A stretch of DNA of 43,680 nucleotides from Caulobacteraceae bacterium (GCA_019247715.1 JAFBAO010000017.1:1-43680); one strand, 5' to 3'; numbered from the stretch's first letter, positions 33,803 to 42,405 are shown. Program-made: numbers and translations. Notes: a model not told the origin generated them from the letters alone.

Positions 33803-34639
33803 ATGTTCGACATCTTGGGAAAGACCGTGGTCGTCACCGGCGCGGCCTCCGGCATCGGCCGGGCCCTGGCCGAGGAGGCCGCGGGGCGGGGCGCGAAGGT
33901 GGCGCTCGCCGACATCGACGCCGCCGGCGCGCGCGCGGCCGCCGCATCGATCGTCGAGGCCGGCGGCGAGGCGCAGGGCTTCGCCGTCGACGTCACCTCG
34001 CGCGAGTCGCTGGAGGCGCTGGCCGAGGCCGTGACCAGCCGGTGGGGGGCGATCAACGTGGTGTTCAACAACGCCGGCGTGTTCGCGGGCGGGCGGCTGG
34101 AGCGCATGCGGCCGGAAGACTTCGACTGGCTGTTCGAGGTGAACGTGCGCGGCATGTTCAACGCCATGGCGGTGTTCCTGCCGCGCCTGCGCCAGACCGC
34201 GGCGGCAGGGGACCTGGCGCACATGATCAACACCGGCTCCGAGCGGTCCATCGGCGTCTCCCCGACCGGCGCCCAGGGCCCCTATGCCGCCACCAAGCAT
34301 GCCGTGCTCGCCCTCACCGACAACATGCGCCCCGAGCTCGCCGGCTCCGGCGTCGGGATCTCGATCCTCTGCCCGGGCATGGTGCAGACGGCGCTCTGGA
34401 ACGCCAGGCGCTCGCGCCCCGAGCGGTTCGGCGGCCCGAAGATCGCCCCCGAGCGCCCGGACGCCATGGCCGGGGGGCGCACGCCCCGCCAGACCGCCCA
34501 GGCGGCGTTCAAGGGCCTCGACGCGGGCGACTTCATGATCGTCACCGACGTGCGCATCCGCCCGTTGGTGCGCCCCCGCAACGAGGAGATCGCCCGCGCG
34601 CTCGACGCCTGCGACGCGCGCGAGGGCGGGGGGGACTAG
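33803..34639 (+). CDS. SDR family oxidoreductase
   Basis: SDR of 278 residues: TGAASGIG at 12-19, NNAG at 89-92, Ser146, Tyr161 and Lys165 (YAATK). After the catalytic site comes CPGMVQTALWNARR and a divergent C-terminus without the usual GG-x-V-DGG end. It is followed about 105 bases later by the TauD-type gene in the same direction. The tandem 12-bp repeat occupies the region where its ribosome site would be. Confidence 0.88.
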   Translation: MFDILGKTVVVTGAASGIGRALAEEAAGRGAKVALADIDAAGARAAAASIVEAGGEAQGFAVDVTSRESLEALAEAVTSRWGAINVVFNNAGVFAGGRLERMRPEDFDWLFEVNVRGMFNAMAVFLPRLRQTAAAGDLAHMINTGSERSIGVSPTGAQGPYAATKHAVLALTDNMRPELAGSGVGISILCPGMVQTALWNARRSRPERFGGPKIAPERPDAMAGGRTPRQTAQAAFKGLDAGDFMIVTDVRIRPLVRPRNEEIARALDACDAREGGGD

Positions 34640-34743
34640 CCGCGCCCGTTGCCACGGGGGCCGCGCGGGCGGACTATCGGGGCCGGAGCGTGGCGCTCGC
34701 GGGCGAGACCTCGTTGGCCCGCTCCTCAGGCGGCGGGAGGACG

Positions 34744-35556
34744 ATGGGTTACCAGATCATCGAGGTGGCGCCGCTCAGCAAGCGGATCGGGGCGGAGGTG
34801 TCCGGGGCCGATCTCGGCAAGCCGCTGAGCGCCGCGGCGGTCGAGGAGATCAAGGACGCGCTCCACGCCCATCTCGTCATCTTCTTCCGCGACCAGCCGC
34901 TCTCTCCCGCCCAGCAGGTGGCGCTCGGCCGCGCCTTCGGTAACCTGGCGCTGCATACGGGCCGCGACGGCCTCGAGGACTTTCCCGAGGTCATCACCAT
35001 CCACGCCGACGAGACCACCAGGCACGTCAACACCGAGGGCTGGCATTCGGACTCCAGCTGCAATCGCGCCCCGCCCATGGGAAGCATCCTCTACATGCAC
35101 ACCGTGCCGCAGAGCGGCGGCGACACCGTCTTCGCCAGCATGTACGCGGCCTACGAGGCCCTCTCGCCGGCGATGCAGGCTATCCTCGGGGGGCTATCCG
35201 CGGCGCACGACGGGGGCCAGGCCTACCGCCGGGCGCGCCCCGACCTCGAAAAGGACTACCCGAGCGCCATCCATCCGGTGATCCGCACGCACCCCGTCAC
35301 CGGGCGCAAGGGCGTCTACGTCAACCCGACCTTCACCACCAAGATCGCCGGCATGCGGCGCAAGGAAAGCGAGGCGATCCTCTCGTTCCTCTACCAGCAC
35401 ATGCTGGACCCCGCCTTCCACGTCCGCTTCCGCTGGCGCCCGCACTCCGTGGCCTTCTGGGACAACCGCTGCACCCAGCACCGCGCCATCTTCGACTACT
35501 ACCCGGAGACCCGCTCGGGCTTCCGGGTGGACGTGGAGGGCGACAAGCCGTTCTAG
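34744..35556 (+). CDS. TauD/TfdA family Fe(II)/2-oxoglutarate dioxygenase
   Basis: Dioxygenase of 270 residues. Iron ligands are His101 and Asp103 (WHSDSS) and His246 (TQHRAIFDYY); Arg257 (ETRSGFRV) should bind 2-oxoglutarate. NPTFTTKIAGMRRKES is typical of taurine/alkylsulfonate or phenoxyacetate enzymes. GGGAGGACG precedes ATG 34744. The TAG stop is supplied by the CTAG end of the palindromic element starting at 35553, so the C-terminus may have been shortened. Which sulfonate or ether it oxidises is unknown. Confidence 0.92.
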   Translation: MGYQIIEVAPLSKRIGAEVSGADLGKPLSAAAVEEIKDALHAHLVIFFRDQPLSPAQQVALGRAFGNLALHTGRDGLEDFPEVITIHADETTRHVNTEGWHSDSSCNRAPPMGSILYMHTVPQSGGDTVFASMYAAYEALSPAMQAILGGLSAAHDGGQAYRRARPDLEKDYPSAIHPVIRTHPVTGRKGVYVNPTFTTKIAGMRRKESEAILSFLYQHMLDPAFHVRFRWRPHSVAFWDNRCTQHRAIFDYYPETRSGFRVDVEGDKPF

Positions 35557-35681
35557 TGCGGTGAATTTGAAGTTCGCTCGATTGGCGGACTATATGTTTC
35601 CAGTGTGATTTACGGATCAGAAGTTCGCCACAGCGCCCGCCGCCACAATGGGGCGAACTTCTGATCCGTAAACCACACTAG
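35553..35681. repeat. Palindromic element, composite copy C
   Basis: The first 31 bases match the left end of copies A1/B with one mismatch. From 35603 a new near-perfect 28-bp inverted repeat (AGTGTGATTTACGG...CCGTAAACCACACT) runs to 35680, ending in CTAG. It starts inside the stop codon of the dioxygenase gene. Confidence 0.8.
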
Positions 35682-35686
35682 GCTCC

Positions 35687-35725
35687 CGAGTCCGAAGTTG
35701 GCCAGCGGATGGGATGGGCGCCGAG
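35687..35725. repeat. Partial inverted copy of element A2
   Basis: 39 bases from CGAGTCCGAAGTT to GGCGCCGAG match the reverse complement of the inner part of A2 (12525-12563 region) with about four differences. It ends just before the stop codon of the ATPase-like gene at 35727. Confidence 0.6.
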
Positions 35726-35726
35726 C

Positions 35727-36005
35727 TCAGGCCAGCGGCAGCTCCAGCACCAGGCGGTTGCGGCCGGCGCGGCGGGCGTAGGCGGTGATGCGGGCGAAGC
35801 TGGCGATGAGGGCCAGGCCCGCGCCGCCGCCCCGCTCGTGGTTGGGGCCTTCGAAGGCGGCGGCGCGCGGGTCGAAAGGGCGGCCCGCGTCGCTGACCGC
35901 CAGGCGCACCACCTCGCCGCCGCAGGTGAGGCGAAGCACGATCCGCGCTTCCCCCTGCGGCCCCCCGTGCTCCACCACGTTGGCGACCCACTCCTCCACC
36001 ACCAC
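35727..36005 (-). CDS. RsbW/SpoIIAB-like anti-sigma ATPase (HATPase_c), start uncertain
   Basis: Serine-kinase-type ATPase domain: VVVEEWVANVVEHGG (N box with Asn), VSDAGRPFDPR (G1 box) and GGGAGLALIASF (G2 box). Such proteins bind sigma factors or STAS partners in stress regulation. From the nearest GTG it is only 92 residues, against about 140 for the family. The same frame upstream encodes a family-like N-terminus (ARLVADAAAVSRALALAAGF) for some 50 more codons but has no ATG, GTG or TTG before running under the divergent FecR gene. Either an unusual start or a lost start. No STAS partner is seen nearby. Confidence 0.65.
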   Translation of the reverse strand: MVVEEWVANVVEHGGPQGEARIVLRLTCGGEVVRLAVSDAGRPFDPRAAAFEGPNHERGGGAGLALIASFARITAYARRAGRNRLVLELPLA

Positions 36006-36175
36006 CGCCAGGCGCGCCGCGGCGGCCGGCTCCAGGGCGGCGCGGGCGGCGAAGCCGGCGGCCAGGGCCAGCGCGCGCGAGACCGCGGCGGCGTCGGCGA
36101 CGAGCCGCGCGCCGGCCGCAGCTTCCGGTCTGGCGCCGAACTGGGCTATGGCTTGGCCCTTCGATGGGGTGGCGG

Positions 36176-36616
36176 ATGGTGAGGACGATCTTCGCAGGAT
36201 TGCTGATGGCGGCGCTGGTGTCGACCGCCGCCGCCGCGGCCGGCGCCGATATCGGGCGCATCAAGTCGGCGACCGGCGCCGCTTCGGTGGTGCGCGGCAA
36301 GGCGGTGACGCGCGCCGCGCCCGGCCAGGCCCTCCAGGTAGGCGACGTGCTGAAAACCGGGGCCGACGGCCGGATCGGCGTGACCTTCGTCGACAACGCC
36401 CGCTTCGCGGTGGGCCCGAACACCACCTTGGAGCTCAGCCAGTTCGAGTTCGACGACACCACCCACGTGGGCAAGTCGCTCACCACTCTCAACCGCGGCG
36501 CGCTCGCCGTCGTCTCCGGCCAGATCGCCAAGGAGAACAAGGACGCCATGCGGGTGCGCACGCCCACCGCGGTGCTCGCCGCGCGCGGCACCCGCTTCGT
36601 GGTGAAGGTCCCGTGA
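36176..36616 (+). CDS. FecR-domain secreted protein
   Basis: Periplasmic protein of 146 residues: signal peptide MVRTIFAGLLMAALVST, then a FecR domain (IGRIKSATGAASVVRGK, LQVGDVLKTGADGRIGVTF, FAVGPNTTLELSQF, NRGALAVVSGQ, TPTAVLAARGTRFVVKV). Unlike FecR proper it has no membrane anchor or anti-sigma part. An ATG at 36164 is also in frame. Overlaps the OmpA-like gene by 4 bases (GTGA). Such pairs often accompany CHASE2/adenylate cyclase genes, which are absent here. Confidence 0.88.
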   Translation: MVRTIFAGLLMAALVSTAAAAAGADIGRIKSATGAASVVRGKAVTRAAPGQALQVGDVLKTGADGRIGVTFVDNARFAVGPNTTLELSQFEFDDTTHVGKSLTTLNRGALAVVSGQIAKENKDAMRVRTPTAVLAARGTRFVVKVP

Positions 36617-37239
36617 GGGGCGCGGCGACCCTCGCCCGCCTGACGCTTGGGGCGAGGGCGCTCGGGGCGAGGGCGCTCGGGGCGGCGGCGCTCGCGGCGG
36701 CGCTGGCGGGGTGCGCGGGCCCGCAGGTGGCGCTGCTGGACGGGGAGGGCGGCGCCCCAGCCGGCGCGGTGGCGGTGCTGGATCCGGCCACCGGCGCCGA
36801 GCGCGGCCAGCTCGCCGAGGCCAACACCGAGGCGCGCCTCAGGGGCGGCGGGGGCGTCAGGGCGCGGCCGCTGAAGGCCGACTACGGCGCGCTGCTGGCG
36901 GCGATGCCGGCCCCGCCGCAGGTGTTCACCCTCTATTTCGTGGAGGGCACGACTGAGCTCGCCCCCGACTCGCTTCCCACCCTGGAGGCCCTGCGCCGGG
37001 CCATCGGCCCCACCTCCGAGGTCCAGATCACCGGCCACACCGACACCACCGGCGATCCGGCCAGCAACGACAGGCTCTCCCTCGACCGCGCCGTCGAGGT
37101 CCGCTCGGCCCTGGTGGCCGACGGCCTGCCCGTGGGGAGCGCCAAGGTCACCGGCCGCGGCCAGCGCGAGCTCAAGGTCAAGACCGGCCCGGGGGTGAGC
37201 GAACCGGCCAACCGCCGGGTCGAGGTGATCGTGCGGTAG
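36613..37239 (+). CDS. OmpA-family peptidoglycan-binding lipoprotein
   Basis: Protein of 208 residues starting with GTG within the FecR stop (GTGA overlap). The signal is encoded by short tandem DNA repeats (GARALGARALG) and ends in lipobox LAGC (Cys36). The C-terminal OmpA domain carries FVEGTTELAPDS, ITGHTDTTGDPASND and NRRVEVIVR, the peptidoglycan (diaminopimelate) binding residues. Probably an outer-membrane lipoprotein that holds murein and works with the secreted FecR protein. Confidence 0.9.
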   Translation: MRGAATLARLTLGARALGARALGAAALAAALAGCAGPQVALLDGEGGAPAGAVAVLDPATGAERGQLAEANTEARLRGGGGVRARPLKADYGALLAAMPAPPQVFTLYFVEGTTELAPDSLPTLEALRRAIGPTSEVQITGHTDTTGDPASNDRLSLDRAVEVRSALVADGLPVGSAKVTGRGQRELKVKTGPGVSEPANRRVEVIVR

Positions 37240-37245
37240 GGGGCG

Positions 37246-37264
37246 CCCCGCCGTGTCGGCGGGG
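37246..37264 (+). terminator. Possible terminator after the FecR/OmpA operon
   Basis: Perfect 7-bp stem CCCCGCC/GGCGGGG with a GTGTC loop, 6 bases after the OmpA-like stop. No T-run follows, so termination would be weak or Rho-assisted. Confidence 0.4.
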
Positions 37265-37472
37265 TATCCGCTTCGCCGGCTTTCGGCCTCTCGGCTCGAA
37301 GACGGCCACCGGACACAAACTCCTCGGTCGAACACTTCATTCATCAAGATCTGCGCATCTGGTCGAACGTCACGCCGGGCGCCAATCCGCCTGCGCGCCA
37401 CGGTTGCGACTTGCCGCAAACCTCGGCATAGCCATGTAAGCTCCGCGGCGACGATCAGCACAGGGGGCTTTG

Positions 37473-39722
37473 GTGCAGATCAACCTGATCTTCGACTCGG
37501 CGGCGCAAGGCGCGCCGCAAGGCTTCCGGGACGCGATCCAGGCGGCGGCCAACATCCTCGACGCCGCCTTCACCGACAACATCATGGTCAACATCAGCGT
37601 CGGGTACGGCGAGATTCAGGGCAGCCCGGTGACCGGCGGCGCCGCCGAGGGCGGGCCATCCAGCGGCGGCGGGTACACCTACGGGAGCTTGCTCCCTTAC
37701 CTGCAGCAGGAGCTTGCGGGCGCGGTGCAGTCCGGGCTCAGCCTCCTGCCCGGCGGCTCGTCGGTCCAGGGCCAGACCACCGTCGTCGTCTGGAGCGCCG
37801 AGGAGAAGGCGTTGGGGCTCATGAACCCGAACGCGACCGCCCTGGACGGCGCCGTCGGGTTTGCGACCGACATTCCGGTCGGCGACCTGATTCAAGGCGC
37901 GTTGCACGAGCTGGCTCACGCGTTGGGGCGCGTGCCCTACGGGTCGACGCCCGACATCTTCGATCTGTTCCGCTACACCGGGCAGGGAACGCTGCTGTTC
38001 GACAACGGACCGACCCCGGACGCGGCCGCCTATTTCTCCCTGGACGGCGGGCGGACCGACATCGCCGACTACGGCGTCAATTCGGACCCGAGCGACTTCC
38101 TCAACAACGGCAGGACGCCCAACGAATCCTTCAACGAGTTCTACACCTCGAGCACGCTGCAGTTCCTGACCCCGCTCGACATCCTGCAGATGGAGGCGCT
38201 CGGGTTCCATGCCCTGGCCCACCCGGTGGGCGACTATCACGGGGTCGGGGCCAGCGACATCCTGTGGCGCAACGACAACGGCGACCTCAACCTGTGGGGC
38301 TCCGGGGCAGGGAGCGGACCGCTTCAGACGAATCAGGACTTCGGCCTCGTCTCCACCGCCTGGCAGGTGCAGCAGATCGCCGACTTCAACGGCGACGGCC
38401 GGGCCGACATCCTGTGGCGCAACACCAGCACCAACGATGTCCTGCTCTGGAACTCGGCCCCCAACGCCACGACGCTTGGCTTCGCCGGCGAAGACCTCGG
38501 CGCGGCGCCCTCGACCTGGCAGATCGCCGCGACCGGCGACTTCAACGGCGACGCTCCCGATCAGATCCTCTGGCGCAACAGCGCGACCGGCGACATGCAG
38601 CTCTGGAGCGGCCACGCCGCCAACGCCAACGTGATCTTCGCCAACACCGACCTCGGGGTGGTCCCCACCCAGTGGCAGATCATCGGCGACGGGGTCTTCA
38701 ACAACGATGGCAAGGAGGGCCTGGTCTGGCGCAACACCGGCAGCAACGACGTTCAGATCTGGGTGTCGAACCCCGGCGCCGGACCGGTCGGCTTCGGGAC
38801 CTTCGACTTCGGCATCGTCCCCAGCGCCTGGCAGCTTCAGGGCGTTGCGGACTTCAGCGCCAACGGCAAGGCCGACCTGCTGTGGCGCAACACCGGCAGC
38901 AATGACCTCCAGCTGTGGGCCGGCAACGGCGCCGGCGGGTTCATGAACGAGGATCTCGGCATCGTCGGCGCCGCCTGGCACGTCCAGGAGACCGCCGACT
39001 TCAACGGCGACGGCAAGGCCGACATCCTGTGGCGCAACGACAGCGGTGATGTGGTCTGGTGGAGCGCCGCCGGGAGCGGGACGTCCGTCACCTTCGCCAG
39101 CCACGACCTCGGCATCGTCGGCGCCGACTGGCACATCCAGTCCGACTGGCACGGAACCAAGGCGGGAACCGAGAGCCGGACGGCCGCCTGGCCCTGCGTC
39201 GCCTCTTCACACCCGCTGGTCCAGTTGCACCACCACCCCGTCCGGGTCCTTGAGCAAGGTGGTCAGCACCTTGCCGCCGGGGGGCTCGCCGTAGGTGATG
39301 GTGTCGAATTCCTCGGGCTCGCGCATGATGCGGAAGCCCGCTTCGCGCGCCCGGCGGACGGTCTCCTCCAGGTCGTCGACCCAGAACGAGAAGTGATGGA
39401 TGCCCACCTCGTTGAGCTTCACCGGCCGTCCGGCGTGCGGGCGGTCCTGCGAGAGCACGATGGTGGTCGCGTGCGGGCCTTCCTCCCAGCGCAGGTAGAC
39501 CCCGTGGCGGCCCACCTGCGAGCCGTCGCCGAACCGGCTGTAGACCCCGCCGGGGTTCTCGTTCGGATCGTCCAGCATCACCTTCAGGCCGAGGACGCCC
39601 CGATAGAACGCCAGGGACCTGGCCATGTCGCTGACCCCGATCGCCACGTGCGAAATGCTCCGGATCTTCATCGCTTCCCGCCGCGCCGCCAGCCAGTCGT
39701 CAGATCGCCGGCCAGAGCCTAA
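37473..39722 (+). CDS. Zinc metalloprotease with VCBS/FG-GAP repeats, run-on C-terminus
   Basis: Metalloprotease-like protein of 749 residues in the open frame. A zincin domain with HELAHALGR (145-153) is followed by about six repeats of the type ADFNGDGRADILWRN, with calcium-binding DxNxDG loops (some degenerate, e.g. FNNDGKEG) up to about base 39155 (DWHG). The natural end should be near there. Instead the frame stays open 190 codons further, wholly antisense to the VOC gene at 39207, with non-coding composition. A lost stop codon or small deletion is likely. There is no signal peptide; start GTG 37473 behind AGGGGG (TTG at 37470 also possible). Probably exported by a non-Sec route. Confidence 0.82.
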   Translation: MQINLIFDSAAQGAPQGFRDAIQAAANILDAAFTDNIMVNISVGYGEIQGSPVTGGAAEGGPSSGGGYTYGSLLPYLQQELAGAVQSGLSLLPGGSSVQGQTTVVVWSAEEKALGLMNPNATALDGAVGFATDIPVGDLIQGALHELAHALGRVPYGSTPDIFDLFRYTGQGTLLFDNGPTPDAAAYFSLDGGRTDIADYGVNSDPSDFLNNGRTPNESFNEFYTSSTLQFLTPLDILQMEALGFHALAHPVGDYHGVGASDILWRNDNGDLNLWGSGAGSGPLQTNQDFGLVSTAWQVQQIADFNGDGRADILWRNTSTNDVLLWNSAPNATTLGFAGEDLGAAPSTWQIAATGDFNGDAPDQILWRNSATGDMQLWSGHAANANVIFANTDLGVVPTQWQIIGDGVFNNDGKEGLVWRNTGSNDVQIWVSNPGAGPVGFGTFDFGIVPSAWQLQGVADFSANGKADLLWRNTGSNDLQLWAGNGAGGFMNEDLGIVGAAWHVQETADFNGDGKADILWRNDSGDVVWWSAAGSGTSVTFASHDLGIVGADWHIQSDWHGTKAGTESRTAAWPCVASSHPLVQLHHHPVRVLEQGGQHLAAGGLAVGDGVEFLGLAHDAEARFARPADGLLQVVDPEREVMDAHLVELHRPSGVRAVLREHDGGRVRAFLPAQVDPVAAHLRAVAEPAVDPAGVLVRIVQHHLQAEDAPIERQGPGHVADPDRHVRNAPDLHRFPPRRQPVVRSPARA
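39207..39671 (-). CDS. VOC family protein (glyoxalase/dioxygenase fold)
   Basis: Protein of 154 residues with two beta-alpha-beta-beta-beta units: ISHVAIGVSDMARSLAFYRGVLGL at the start and VGIHHFSFWVDDLEETV in the second half, ending DPDGVVVQLDQ. Candidate metal ligands are His8 and the His pair in GIHHF; the usual last Glu (V-E) is replaced by Gln. Function could be a lyase, dioxygenase or resistance protein. GGGAAGCG precedes ATG 39671. Fully embedded antisense in the run-on end of the metalloprotease frame. Confidence 0.87.
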   Translation of the reverse strand: MKIRSISHVAIGVSDMARSLAFYRGVLGLKVMLDDPNENPGGVYSRFGDGSQVGRHGVYLRWEEGPHATTIVLSQDRPHAGRPVKLNEVGIHHFSFWVDDLEETVRRAREAGFRIMREPEEFDTITYGEPPGGKVLTTLLKDPDGVVVQLDQRV

Positions 39723-39829
39723 GGTGAGCGCAGGGCCTTCATCCAGGCCTCATTTCGATCTCGCGCCGGTCCCGCAAGGGGGTGGCGGGAGGCGACGCCG
39801 ATGCTTCAAAGACCGCGGGGACGAAACGC

Positions 39830-40615
39830 ATGGACCGTGAAGGAATGTTCGAAGAGTGGTTCGGCCTGAAGGGCCTGAACGCCCTGGTGACCGGGGCCGG
39901 GACCGGGCTCGCCGAGCCGGTGGCGGTGGGCCTGGCGCAGGCCGGCGCCAAGGTGGTCGTGGGCCATCACGAGCTCGCCGAGGCCGAGCGGGTCGCCGGC
40001 GCCATCGAGGCGGCGGGCGGAGCAGCGCTGCCGCTGCTGCTGGACGTCACCGACGAGGCCTCGGTGCTGGCGGCGTTCGCCGCCATCAAGACCAAGGTCG
40101 GCGACCTCGACATCCTGTTCAACGGGGCGATGCGGCAGGGCGGCTGCCCGTTCCTGGAGATGACCGCCGCCCAGTGGGACCAGATGCACGACATCAACCT
40201 GCGCGGCGCCTTCCTGTGCTGCCGCGAGGCGCTGAAGATGATGGTGGCGAGCGGGCGCGGCGGGCGGATCCTGGCCCTCAGCACCATCGGCTCGCTGCAC
40301 GGGGTGCTGAGCGGCAACGAGGCCTACGGCCCCTCGAAAGCCGGCCTCAACGCCCTGATGCGCAACATCGCCTTCGACTTCTGCAAGCACGGCGTGCGGG
40401 CGAACGCGATCCTGCCCGGGCCCATCCCCGGCAACGCGGCCAAGATCGATGGGGCGGTGCAGGGCGACGGCCCCGGCCGCGACCCGGCGCGCGTCCCCTT
40501 CGGCTACGGTCCGGTCCACGAGGTGGCGCGCATGGCCGTGTTCCTGGCCGGCCCGTCGGCGACCTACATCAGCGGCCAGAACATCGCCATCGACGGCGGC
40601 TGGTCGGCGCTTTGA
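39830..40615 (+). CDS. SDR family oxidoreductase
   Basis: SDR of 261 residues: cofactor motif TGAGTGLA (21-28, Ala in place of the last Gly), FNGA instead of NNAG, Ser151, Tyr166 and Lys170 (YGPSK), and the end SGQNIAIDGGWSAL typical of FabG-like enzymes. ATG 39830 with GGGGACG upstream; an ATG 15 bases later is also possible. It is 36 bases ahead of a VOC gene in the same direction and probably forms an operon with it. Confidence 0.88.
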   Translation: MDREGMFEEWFGLKGLNALVTGAGTGLAEPVAVGLAQAGAKVVVGHHELAEAERVAGAIEAAGGAALPLLLDVTDEASVLAAFAAIKTKVGDLDILFNGAMRQGGCPFLEMTAAQWDQMHDINLRGAFLCCREALKMMVASGRGGRILALSTIGSLHGVLSGNEAYGPSKAGLNALMRNIAFDFCKHGVRANAILPGPIPGNAAKIDGAVQGDGPGRDPARVPFGYGPVHEVARMAVFLAGPSATYISGQNIAIDGGWSAL

Positions 40616-40651
40616 GAGCCGACAGGCGTTGAGACTGGGAGGAGGAAGACG

Positions 40652-41119
40652 ATGTTCGGACGTCCCTATCAACTGGGATACGTGACCGGCGACCTGAGCC
40701 TGGCGCTGCAGCGGCTGGGCGAGCGCCAGGGCCTGAAGAACTTCGTGATCGAGGAGCAGAGACGGCCCGGCAGCGCGGTCCGGCGCGTGGGCAAGGGCTA
40801 CGCCGGGCCCATGATGCTGGAGATCATGGAGGTCGATCCCGCCATCCCCAGCATGTACGGGGACCGGGTGAGCGACGATCCGGCCGAGATCACCCTGCAC
40901 CATCTGGGCTACATGCTCGACGATCCGCAGGACCTCGACCGGGTGCGGGCCTGGTGCAAGGCCCGCTCGCTCTCCATCGACTTGGACACCGAGGCGCCCG
41001 GGGTGCTGGCGGCGATCTACGCCGACACCCGCCCCGCGCTCGGCCACTACAGCGAGTTCGTGCACCTGATGCCCGGCGGCGCGGGCTGGTACGACAAGGT
41101 GCCGGCCAACACGCCGTAG
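40652..41119 (+). CDS. VOC/glyoxalase_4-like protein
   Basis: Protein of 155 residues: N-terminal FGRPYQLGYVTGDLSLAL, middle MMLEIMEVD, second unit ITLHHLGYMLDD and GHYSEFVHL, matching the glyoxalase_4 type VOC fold (methylmalonyl-CoA epimerase-like relatives). Candidate metal ligands are His in HHLGY and Glu in YSEFV. GGGAGGAGGAAGACG gives an excellent ribosome site. Paired with the SDR at 39830. Confidence 0.82.
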   Translation: MFGRPYQLGYVTGDLSLALQRLGERQGLKNFVIEEQRRPGSAVRRVGKGYAGPMMLEIMEVDPAIPSMYGDRVSDDPAEITLHHLGYMLDDPQDLDRVRAWCKARSLSIDLDTEAPGVLAAIYADTRPALGHYSEFVHLMPGGAGWYDKVPANTP

Positions 41120-41149
41120 GGGAAGGCCCGGGCGCCGTAGCAGGGCCGC

Positions 41150-42337
41150 TCACGCGCTCGAAGCGCGCGCCCCGATCGTGGCCGGGGCGTCGTAGGCGCC
41201 CGTACGGTCCGGTGCGGCGCGGCCCGGGGCGTCCTGCGACGAGAGCCGCCCGGCGATGATCTCGGCCAGGCGCCTGGCGTCGCGCCCGACGCCGTGGATC
41301 ATGGTCGAGGACATGGCGTAGAGGAAATCGAGGCCCAGGAAATAGAGGCCCGGCTGGCCCTTGGCCACGCCCCGCTCGTGCAGCGGCTCGCCCGCCGGCC
41401 CGAACACCGGAAGCCTTATCCAGGCGAAGCCCGGGCGAAATCCGGTGCACCAGACGATGTTGGCCACCTCCGGCTCGCGCCCGTCCTCCAGCACCGGGCG
41501 CCCATCGCGCACGCCCGACATCTTCGGCCCTCGCTCCACGCCGGCCTCGAGGAGGTCGCGCCACCGGGTGCGGATCAGGGGCGCGGCCGCGTGCGCCGCG
41601 CGCGCCTTGCGCCCGATCGGGGTGTCGAGCGTCAGAAGCCGGTGGAACACCAGACGGAACACCAGGCGCACCAGCAGATGGCGCCCAAGGAAGCTTTCGA
41701 TGCGGAAGGGGACCTGACCCACATCGCGGCCCGCGAGCCAGGTGGTCCGGGTCTTCGCCAGCTCCAGGGCGATTTCCGCGCCCGAATTGCCGGCCCCGAC
41801 CACCAGCGCCGGCCCGTCCTCGAGCTGGGCTGGATTGCGATAGTCCCTGGAATGGATCTGCCGGATCTGCGGATCCAGATCGCTGGCGAAGGCGGGGATC
41901 CGCGGCTGCTGGTAGTTGGACATCGCCACGACCACCTGGTCGGCTTCCCACAGCCGCTCGCCCGCGCTCACCAGGTAGCGGCCGCCTTCTCTCCAAAGGC
42001 CGTCGACCGTGACGCCGCTGCGGACCGGCAGGGCGAAGCGCCGCGCGTAGGCGGCGAGGTAGTCGGCCATCTGATCCTTGCTCGGGAACGCGCCGCTGGG
42101 GGCCGGGTGCGCCATGCCGTCCAGCCCGTCGAACTGGGCGGGCGAGAAGAGGCGCAAGGAATCCCAGCGGTGGCGCCAGGAGTCGCCGACCCTGGCGCCG
42201 GCGTCGAGGATGACGAAGGGGACCCCGAGCCTGGCCAGATGATAGCCGACCGAGAGCCCGGCCTGCCCTGCGCCGATGACCACCACCGCCGCCTTTTCAC
42301 CCGCCTCGACCGCCCGTGGCGCTATGATCGCGTTCAT
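41150..42337 (-). CDS. Flavin-containing monooxygenase (NAD(P)/FAD)
   Basis: Two-dinucleotide-fold flavoprotein of 395 residues. FAD motif VVIGAGQAGLSVG near the N-terminus, NADP motif VVGAGNSGAEIALEL, and IVWCTGFRPGF in the C-terminal part as in CzcO/YhhR-like or Baeyer-Villiger relatives. ATG 42337 with GGAGGCGG upstream; the longer frame before it is antisense to the LysR start. Expected to hydroxylate or oxygenate small organics or heteroatoms. Divergent from a LysR regulator across 90 bases with a perfect palindrome. Confidence 0.9.
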   Translation of the reverse strand: MNAIIAPRAVEAGEKAAVVVIGAGQAGLSVGYHLARLGVPFVILDAGARVGDSWRHRWDSLRLFSPAQFDGLDGMAHPAPSGAFPSKDQMADYLAAYARRFALPVRSGVTVDGLWREGGRYLVSAGERLWEADQVVVAMSNYQQPRIPAFASDLDPQIRQIHSRDYRNPAQLEDGPALVVGAGNSGAEIALELAKTRTTWLAGRDVGQVPFRIESFLGRHLLVRLVFRLVFHRLLTLDTPIGRKARAAHAAAPLIRTRWRDLLEAGVERGPKMSGVRDGRPVLEDGREPEVANIVWCTGFRPGFAWIRLPVFGPAGEPLHERGVAKGQPGLYFLGLDFLYAMSSTMIHGVGRDARRLAEIIAGRLSSQDAPGRAAPDRTGAYDAPATIGARASSA

Positions 42338-42383
42338 GGAAAACCGCCTCCTGTTGACGGCGGAGAAATGCCCACGGTCGGCT

Positions 42384-42405
42384 GAACATAAATCGCCAAA
42401 TGTTC
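42384..42405. promoter_or_regulatory. Probable LysR-type operator
   Basis: GAACAT-N10-ATGTTC, a perfect 6-bp inverted repeat, lies in the 90-bp gap between the divergent flavin monooxygenase and LysR genes, 22 bases before the LysR ATG. It resembles the interrupted palindromes bound by LysR-type regulators. Confidence 0.6.
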
